This document shows positions 56,387 through 64,000 of a DNA stretch of 64,000 nucleotides, piece after piece (position 1 is the stretch's first letter; each line of letters starts with the position of its first letter). The notes under the pieces were generated by a model, which worked only from the letters and a program-made list of their open reading frames with translations, had not been told where the DNA came from and made no database searches. A program made the position numbers and the translations under genes. The DNA is from Nematostella vectensis (Eukaryota; Cnidaria; Anthozoa; Actiniaria; Edwardsiidae): positions 8,609,501 to 8,673,500 of the forward strand of contig NC_064043.1 in the NCBI RefSeq assembly GCF_932526225.1, given 5' to 3'.

Positions 56387-56392
56387 AATAAA
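56387..56392 (+). terminator. MDM1: MDM1 polyadenylation signal
   Basis: AATAAA 191 nt past the stop codon; the only canonical signal in the next few hundred bases. Confidence 0.7.
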
Positions 56393-56449
56393 GAACACTT
56401 TACACTTGTTAAGGCATGATGTAGCCATTTTTGTATTTGTTGTATAAAA

Positions 56450-57363
56450 TCCTTTTTAAAGAAACCCTTTAATAATAACGTCCAGCCTTTTTTCTCTGGA
56501 ACGCCATTGGGCTTTTGACCTTGTATGGTTTGTTCGATCTTTTTCCTAGAGATTTTGCCTTGGTCGAATTTTTTTTTGAGATTTTTGTTATAACCCCGTC
56601 AGATATTAAATGTCCCCTACCTAAGAAAATATGAAAAAAGGATTCATGCAAGGTGTCTGTATTAACGATTAAGTAGAGCCTCACGATAGGCACCGATGTC
56701 GAAGAGATGACGACGTATTACAGAGCGCATAGAACGAAACGACTGTGTGGACAACCTCAAAATTGTCCGACCGCATCTTTTATCAGCTAAAGTATTTAAA
56801 CTCACGAGTATTGTTTATTGTAAAAATGAGGATTAAAGTAGTTGAATTAGTGTATGAATTCCATGGTGATGGTTAGTGTGCGCTAATCATTTTTCCATTT
56901 TTGGGTAACTGTAATCTTCATAGTTATTAGTACAAATGTACTAATTAAAGTGTACTGGCTTTGCCTATAGTTGGCATCCCGAGGGGTAGGGGCATTTGAC
57001 TGCAGTTTTGTCCCGATGGGGTGGGGGGTTTTCTCTGTTTTGTACAGGGTCAAAGTCTAATCCCCCACCCTTCTCCCGGGACCATGGAGGTGGGGGTTTC
57101 AATCGACTAGTGCATTATCTTTTGCGGTTAAGGGGGAGGAGGTGGTGAAATAAACAGCAAACAGGCTGAGAACTAAAAATTCCGAAATCGGTTCTTAAAG
57201 TCTCCATCGCAGATTATTTTAGATTATTTTATTATTATCTCAAAAAAAATAGTTTTTTAAATGGAACTTTTCTAAACCGCGAACACTGATAACAACACAT
57301 AAATAGAGGGAAAACAAGAGAAAAGGGCCTCTGCTAGCAGGGTAGCTAACCCGCAGACGAGCG
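56450..57363. other. Intergenic, no gene recognised
   Basis: Holds G/C-run repeat fragments near 56990-57130 and AT-rich sequence. No ORF with family resemblance. Confidence 0.55.
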
Positions 57364-57374
57364 AAAAAAAATTC

Positions 57375-57456
57375 TGGCAGCGGTGGGATTCGAACCCACG
57401 CCATCGAAATGACTGGTGCCTTAAACCAGCGCCTTAGACCGCTCGGCCACGCTACC
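57375..57456 (-). tRNA. tRNA-Leu (anticodon AAG)
   Basis: 82 nt, close to human tRNA-Leu-AAG. The acceptor stem pairs GGTAGCG with CGCTGCC (discriminator A). The A box TGGCCGAGCGG and B box GGTTCGAATCC are intact. The anticodon stem CTGGT/ACCAG encloses the loop TTAAGGC, giving AAG; a long variable arm is typical of leucine. No intron. A T8 run at 57364-57371 (gene strand, just downstream) is the Pol III terminator. Confidence 0.96.
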
Positions 57457-57479
57457 ATCTCGTAACAGTGATCGCAAAA

Positions 57480-58430
57480 GTATAGTTATTATACGGCAAA
57501 AGATTATTGTCATTGTCATTACAAAATTTTGTAATAATTCTTCAAAAGAACTAGGACTGAGCTGTTATTTCTCCCCAAAATTGAATTACTAATGCACAAA
57601 CATTACGTGACGCTCAATCTCCAGACAATATACATTGAAAAGATGCCCCAAAACAGATATAATAAGTACCAGTCGTACGCACTTTCGTACGAAAATGTCA
57701 TACGCATTTTCTATATTAGACGAACTCAAGGAAGGTAACCTCAATATTAGTAAGTTTGTTTTGTCCTAAAAGGCAGGTACATGCTTCAAAAAAACGCATT
57801 TTCGACATTCTTTACTGTGGTAGTCGGTTGGGTTGCCTGTGTTGTTAGTTATTGATAAAACCACAGGAACCCCAGGCGGAATAAAAAAACAAGCTTTTTT
57901 CCAATGCTTGTGTTGTTTTCAGGCCTGTAAGATAAAAAGGTCGACAATGAAACTCTGTAACGACTCTTAATGATAACTTGATTTAAGCGAATTTTACTAA
58001 AGTATAATTTTTAAAATACACTAAAGAAAAATGACGAATATAGTATATTATCAGGGCCGAACGGGCCCCGCTCCCCCTATTTTCATATATTTGGAATTAC
58101 AAGAAATATAAGAATATCCACGGAATCCAACCCCCCTTTCTTAAAACCCTTGCCTCCCCCCCCCCCCCCCACCCCTCCTCCCTTCCCTTTGAAGCTCCTG
58201 GATCCGCCCCTGTTATTTTCCTCATTACATTGCGCGCTAAAAGGCATTCATTCATTCATTCATTCATTCATTTTTTTATTTTGCACTATTTTGAATAAGA
58301 TAAAGAATATTTGGATACAGGTAGAAAAAAGGGGAAGTTAACTATTTACGGTACTTAAGAAGAAAAAAAAATTTAAGGTGCGCAGTGACCATAGAAGCAT
58401 AAGCTTTCGAGATGGTCACTGCCACAGTCA
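57480..58430. other. Intergenic, fragments of dispersed repeats
   Basis: A fragment at about 58050-58212, ending CTCCTGGATCCGCCCCTG, resembles a dispersed G/C-rich element; a short (ATTC)n run follows near 58246-58271. No gene recognised. Confidence 0.5.
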
Positions 58431-58587
58431 GATTTCGAGGGTCTTACAGGATATTATTATAATATTATTATAATATTATTATTATTATTATTTTTTTTTT
58501 TTTTTTTTTACAATATATAATATATACATAAACAAAATATAATATTTTAGAGTGAGGAAAAGTAAATCTGGCCAGGGTGGATCAATA

Positions 58588-60642
58588 TTAATTCTGATTA
58601 TTTAATAAATGCAATTTCAGTTGTTCTATGAAGGAATTGTAAGGTAAGGACTTAATGCAATTTGGTATTTTTTCCCAAAATCTAGAAGACATGGCTGTAA
58701 ATTTAGTTAATCCATAATTGGTTTTGGAAGCTGGCCTAAAGAGATTGCCTTTGGAAGCATATCTGGTATTATGTGAGTGAACTTGAGTGGCAGGCAGGAT
58801 TAGATTACATAATGGCTTAGGCATAGTATCAGGAAAGTGTTGGAGCTTATAAACAAGAGATGATATCCTTAGATTATGTATGTTATCAAGATTCAGGATC
58901 CTAAGCAGTTGGTAATAATTCGATGGACTTTCCCTTTGGGGAGCAAAGAAAATAGAGCGAATGCATTTATTCTGCTTCGTTTTGATAGGGCGAAGCCGTG
59001 TTTGGCTTGCCGAGCCCCAGCTCATTATACCATAAGAAATATATGGGTAAATTAAATTATAGTATAGTTGTGTTAAAGTAGTCAGGGGAAGAAAATAACG
59101 TAACTTGGAAATGATTCCAAGATTTTTTGCGAGGCATTTATTAACATGATTTAGTTGTGAATTCCATTTGAGATGTTCATCAATAAAGACACCTAAGTAT
59201 TTTATGTTGTTAGTATTCTTTATACCATATGCTGTTAAGTCAATAGAAACACTTTTTCTGGGGGAGGTGACAGTGATATGATGAGTTTTCTTAAAATTAA
59301 TGGACAACTTATTAGCGTTACAGTATTTGATGACATTGTCTAATTCACTATTAACAGTGGTTTCTAAATCTTTGGGGTTTTTTGAAGTATAAAATAGATT
59401 TGTATCATCTGCAAATATTCTAAATTTCAGTTTCTTAGAAGAGTTGGGGAGATCATTAATATATAAGAGGAATAATAAGGGACCAAGGGTAGATCCTTGA
59501 GGAACTCCGCAAGAGATTGGTAGCATAGATGATTCCGCATTGCCAATTTTGACAAACTGATGACGATTAGAGAGATAACTAGAAAACCATTTTGCGGGGG
59601 TTCCCCTGACTCCATATTTGTACATTTTAGCTAATAAGATGTCGTGGTTAATAGTATCAAATGCCTTTGAAAAATCTAAGAAAATAGCACATGTAGTCAT
59701 ACCTTGGTCAATAGAAGACTTGAGGGTCTCAACAGTTTCTAATATGGCATGTTCGGTTGAATGGCCTTTCCGAAATCCAAATTGAAATTCAAATAAAATT
59801 TTATGTTTTTCAAGAAAAAAAATCAGCTGGTTGTAGATAAGCTTCTCAAGAATCTTGCTAAATGAACAGATTATTGATATTGGTCTATAATTCCCTGGTT
59901 CAGTGGCATCCCCACTTTTATATATAGGAGTAACCCTTGAGATTTTGAAAATATCAGGGACTTCACCACTTGCTATAGATTCATTATAAATGGCAGTAAA
60001 GGGAGAGGCTAGGATGGATGCTGACAATTTTATAAATTTATTAGGAATAGTAATATATGATTTATTTTCATTAAGAGATGCAAAAAGTAAAAAAACCTGT
60101 GCTTCTGAAACTGGAGACATAACAAAAGAAGAAGTTGTAGATTGTTTAATATAGGATGTAGGAGATATGGATTTGTCATCTTTAATTTGGGAAGCTAGAT
60201 TGGTTCCTACATTTGTAAAAAATTTGTTCAACTGATCAGCAATATCAGAAGGATTGGTAAACGACCTATTTCCTGAAGTAATGCGACTAGGAGCACTTTG
60301 CCCCTTTGTTTTCCTTTGTATCAGCTTGCCGATTAATTTCCAGGTAGCTTTGAGGTTGTTTTTACAGCTAATAAATTGAGAATGGAAATATTCCTTTTTA
60401 CTTTTGTTGAGAAGATGTGATAAAGTATTAGAATATTGCTTGTATGCTATTACTTTTTCTTGGTTTTTGCTAAAAAAGTGACTTCGGTACATTTTTTGCT
60501 TGTGCTTTATTGATTTTAAGATGCCATTGGTAATCCATGGTTTACTAAGTTGTCTTTTTTTTGCACGAGAGGCAATTTTCATTGGTGCATGTTTATCGAT
60601 AACAGAATGGATGGCATGAATTGTGTCTTCAGTTTTTTTCAT
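58588..60642 (-). pseudogene. LINE reverse transcriptase part of ORF2
   Basis: 684 codons, uninterrupted. Reverse transcriptase occupies about residues 235-500 with FRKGHST, FLDFSKAFDTINH, GVPQGSTLGPLLF and the catalytic FADD at about 410-413; a C-terminal HNTRYA block follows. It should be continuous with the endonuclease frame; one extra base in a run of seven A separates them, so the copy as read cannot make a full ORF2 protein. Confidence 0.92.
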
Positions 60643-61377
60643 TTAATGTTTTAGTTGATTGGTGAAGGGAATTCCAATCAAGCTGGTTCATATCATACAA
60701 GAAATTTTCACTATTAAATTTAGAAAAATCTCTAAAACTTTGCTGTTCACAAGTTTTCTTGAGATGGGACTTAAAGGTGCAGAAAATGGGCAGATGGTCA
60801 GAGATATCAACTGTGAGAATACCAGGAGTGACATGGGAAATGGGACAATTAGTGTAGATATGATCAATCAGTGTGGCAGTGTGACTGGTTATACGAGTAG
60901 GCTTAGTTATAATTGGCATTAAGCCATTAGAGAAAAGCATATCGAGGTATTCATCAGTCTGGAAATGGGAATTAGCTTTCAAAAAATCTATATTTATATC
61001 GCCACACAGGAATAAGTCAACTTTGTTTGGGTCAATAGATTTGATTATGTTATCTAACTGAATTGTAAATTCATTAAGATTATCTGTGGGATGTCTATAA
61101 ATACAACCTACAATAATATTTTTCTTATTTTTCCCATTTTCAATCTCACACCAAGTTGATTCAACTAAATCCATGTCAAGTTTTATATCTTCACGGGGTA
61201 TAGCATTTAAAGAATTGTTAATATATAAGGCAGAGCCACCAGCATTGGTTTTAGAGTCATTGTGAAAAAAATTGTAATTTTTAAAATTTATGTTCTTAAC
61301 AGAATAATCATTTAGTTTAGTCTCAGTGACAGCAATAGGCGAGAAAAGTTTTGCGGGGTATGGTAATGTATTGAATG
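60629..61377 (-). pseudogene. LINE endonuclease part of ORF2 (5' truncated)
   Basis: The frame is open from about 61377; the first ATG is at 61174. Endonuclease motifs in order are the catalytic TETKL, VGCIYRHPT, FLCGDINIDF, LIDHIYTN and ISDHLPIFC. It stops at 60629 because of a frame break against the reverse transcriptase frame at an A-run near 60632-60638. Confidence 0.85.
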
Positions 61378-61699
61378 TTTACATAAAGTAGGCCGCCCTC
61401 AAAGCAAAATAAGCTCTACTGTCTCAGGTAGCCCTTCTCATAAGTTTTCCCCAAGAGAAAAAGAAATTCTAGAAAATCAAACCAGCCTTAAAACCGGCCC
61501 TGTCTAGACCAGTACCGTGGGCTCATGTTTAAATGACAGGTTTTTGGGGATTTTTTCTATTAACAAATTTTTGCATTAAATATTTTCCCAAATTTGTTTC
61601 AAGCAAGAATTACGCATCATTTAAAAATCTTAGGAACATGGGAGGGGAGCAGGGGGATTAAAAATAGTCCGTTTTACTTGCAGAAAAATTTTGCAAGCC

Positions 61700-61948
61700 A
61701 CGTCGCCATTTTGAGTTGGCACCCAAATAGCGCATGCGCATTATCATCCGGGTATTTATGACTATGCAAATCAAGACTACGTGGCAAAAGAGTACCAAGA
61801 GAGGACTGGAGACTTTACTTTAGATTCTGAAATCTTTTTCTCTGTCCCTAAAATAACTACTTTCTTGGAGGCACTAGCCTCTAGGATAGTTAAATTTTTC
61901 CTCTGTGAAGTTTTAAGTTCGTAGTTGTTTTTTGAGCGCAAAAAAACC
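61700..61948 (+). promoter_or_regulatory. Promoter/5' UTR of the Pro/Gln-rich gene
   Basis: Contains a YY1-type GCCATTTTG (61705-61713) and a perfect NRF1 palindrome GCGCATGCGCA (61730-61740), the same two motifs seen at the NBEA/MDM1 promoter. Confidence 0.6.
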
Positions 61949-63817
61949 ATGATGAGCCAAGGACCTAAGGGAGCCGGTTTCAGGTAAAGATGGCGACGAT
62001 CAACCAGTGTTAGGTTTCGCGAGATTATAACTCTTCCTTATTTTTGTTAGGAATCCACCGATGGACGGACCGTTTAAAGGGGGGACTGGTCATCAAATGG
62101 CAGGACCTGCGTCGTTCCCTCAACAGCAGTTTCCTTCTGGTAACACGACAATGACGAATGGAGTGCAACAGTCGTTTACGAATGGCCCATCAGTCAGCCA
62201 AAGTGGTTACAACAACCGACCTCCTCAATTCCCTACAATTCAAGGCCAATCACCAGCACAAAAGGTATTATGAGTTTTTTGGGGTAGTCTGTCATCAACC
62301 ACATGTAAGCTTTACCTAGTAGATAATGTATAATTATGCGTTTATCTGTTTGATTAATTTTGACTGCCTGATGATGATAACTTATATTTCTCTTGAAATT
62401 CGCCTGAAACTGTCATCATTAATCGATACCAGAAATACTCCGTATGATTACTCCAGTAATTACATTTTTATATGAATGTTTTTACTTGTTCAATTATAAG
62501 GATTCAGCCACATGTACGAATTGAATTTTTGTTATTATTGAGATTTTAAGTAGGCTGTCTGATTTTATTGTCATCAACAAATCAACCGTCAGGTGACAAA
62601 AATCTCAATAATCTCTGAGACTAGTTATGTAATCTTTACATGGTTCAAAACTATGACTTAAGTTTTAAAGTTTTATATATCCTGTGTTATTTTTTGTGTA
62701 TGAAGATTGATCAATGAAATACTCACATCACAATAAATTGTTGTTTTGATTGTATTATAGCTCAATGAATGTTGCTGAATTATTATCCTAACTATAAGTC
62801 ATTTTGTTTTTCATGCAACTATAGTATTTATTAATGCATCCCAGACAGTTTTTCAGACATTATTAATATTCATCCTTCATGCAGTATGCAACAATATCCA
62901 AGGTTGTTAGTCCCAGACTAGAGAAATTGATATTAAAAACTCTATTATAAATGTACAGTAAAAAAAAACTAGTATTCTAGTGAAAATTGCAAACAGAAAA
63001 ATTCTTAAAAATCTTAATGCTTAACTTATCTGAGCTATTGAAATATATTTTATTGCTCTCTGATTTCTCTCCCAACTACTTTTTCGGCCATGTGATTATC
63101 TGAACCTTAATGTTTTCTTTATTTTTGAGTCCTGTCATAAACACATAAAATGCTACATCAGAAAAGATAGCCAATAACCTTTTCCAATGAACTCCATCCT
63201 GATATTGTTGTTTTTCTAATCAGCCTCAAGGTCCTCCCTCACAGTCTACTCCCTCTCAACAAGCTCCTCCCACCAAACAACCAATGCAGCCACAGCACCA
63301 ATACCAAGCCAGACCAGGGGGACCTCCTCAACAGAGGCAGTACCCACCATCTTCTACCCCTCAGCAAGGGTTCCCCCAGCGACCAGGTAGCCCTCCCACC
63401 TCTCAGCCTGGAGGTTTCCCAGGCCAACAGATGCAGCAGCACCCTGCACCCCTACCTACATCACAGCCCAGCTTCCCTGGCCAGCAGATGCAGCGACCTG
63501 GGGGTCCACCTACATCACAACCGGGGGGGTTCCAACATCAGCAGCGCCCAGGAGCTCCACCCACATCACAGCCAGGATTTCCATCACCTCAGATGCAGGA
63601 GCCTATGCAACTACCGACATCACAGCCTGGTGGGTTTCCTCCCCAGCAACGTCCTGGTGCACCTCCTACATCACAACCTGGGGGTTTTCCTCCTCAGCGA
63701 CCAGGAATGCCACCTATGTCTCAACCATCTAGCATGCATATGCAGCCATCAGGTCAACCACAGTCAACAGCTCCTCAACAGCCGTCGCAGCCACTTAGAC
63801 CCCACCCACACCAGCAG
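61949..63817 (+). CDS. Pro/Gln-rich N-terminus, possibly a Sec24C/D-type COPII subunit (partial)
   Basis: Exons 61949-61983, 62051-62264 and 63224-63817 join in phase (donors GTAAAG, GTATTA, GTAAAG) to 281 residues, and the gene continues beyond the window. The start MMSQGPKGAGFRNPPM is followed by low-complexity Gln/Pro/Gly/Ser sequence with about eight imperfect copies of a PGxPPTSQPGGFP motif. Such tails are typical of the N-terminus of Sec24 COPII cargo adaptors, but many RNA-binding and nuclear proteins have them as well; no folded domain is in view, so the assignment is only a suggestion. The gene structure itself is well supported. Confidence 0.6.
62265..63223. other. Intron 2 of the Pro/Gln-rich gene
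   Basis: AT-rich, no element or gene recognised. Confidence 0.6.
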
Positions 63818-64000
63818 GTAAAGTTACCTTTTTACAAAGGTACTACATGATCTTTCTAGTATTTAAAGATATTCTACTCAGAACCAAGCTTGTATATCAC
63901 ATCCACATAGTCTTACCGGCAGTAAAATCCTTTGACCCTTGCTCCTGGACAGGCCATCTCTTGTTTACTATGGCTAATGAAAATTTTCTCTGTTTCTTAT

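Larger units (their letters stand above)
58440..61380 (-). mobile_element. 5'-truncated non-LTR retrotransposon (CR1/jockey-like LINE)
   Basis: On the minus strand an apurinic endonuclease region is followed by reverse transcriptase and a 3' tail of A-run and TAA repeats (58440-58512). Its open frame begins abruptly at about 61380 with LFSPIAVTETKL, just after a stop, so the N-terminal part of the endonuclease and any ORF1 are missing. It lies between tRNA-Leu and the Sec24-like gene. Exact family within CR1/L2/jockey not determined. Confidence 0.9.

Overview
The window is nuclear DNA from an animal. It has spliced protein genes with consensus GT-AG introns, a eukaryotic tRNA with internal A and B boxes, a LINE, a Harbinger transposon, MITEs and very large intronic minisatellites. 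The proteins are clear orthologues of vertebrate genes with closely conserved sequence, but the introns are mostly short and the repeat families are not vertebrate. I infer an early-branching invertebrate, most likely an anthozoan cnidarian; the species is not fixed by the sequence alone.

Layout. (1) 1-12724: a repeat-poor stretch with a single-exon mab-21 gene on the minus strand (5449-6528). It lies downstream of the last visible exon of the next gene and is therefore probably inside one of its introns. (2) 12725-52175, minus strand: the first 35 coding exons of one neurobeachin/LRBA-family gene, reconstructed with every splice phase in register (5862 nt, 1954 codons). It runs from the start codon to the first half of the PH-BEACH domain; the rest of PH, BEACH and WD40 must lie beyond position 1. 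Its introns hold minisatellites, an apparently intact Harbinger element (42238-48128), a pogo-like element and several MITEs. (3) 52391-56196, plus strand: a seven-exon MDM1 gene, head to head with the neurobeachin gene across 215 bp. (4) 57375-57456, minus strand: tRNA-Leu(AAG). (5) about 58440-61380, minus strand: a 5'-truncated non-LTR retrotransposon with one frameshift. (6) 61949 to the right edge, plus strand: the first three exons of a Pro/Gln-rich protein, possibly a Sec24-type COPII coat subunit.

The most unusual signal is in the neurobeachin introns. At least nine 5' splice sites and three 3' splice sites sit at the edge of a tandem array whose repeat unit is, to varying degree, a copy of that splice junction. 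The clearest case is exon 29: about 65 copies of a 40-bp unit made of the last 36 nt of the exon plus GTAA fill the downstream intron. One case copies a rare GC donor. I know of no description of this pattern repeated within a single gene. It resembles the tandem-duplication route proposed for intron gain, and it gives the pre-mRNA dozens of decoy splice sites.
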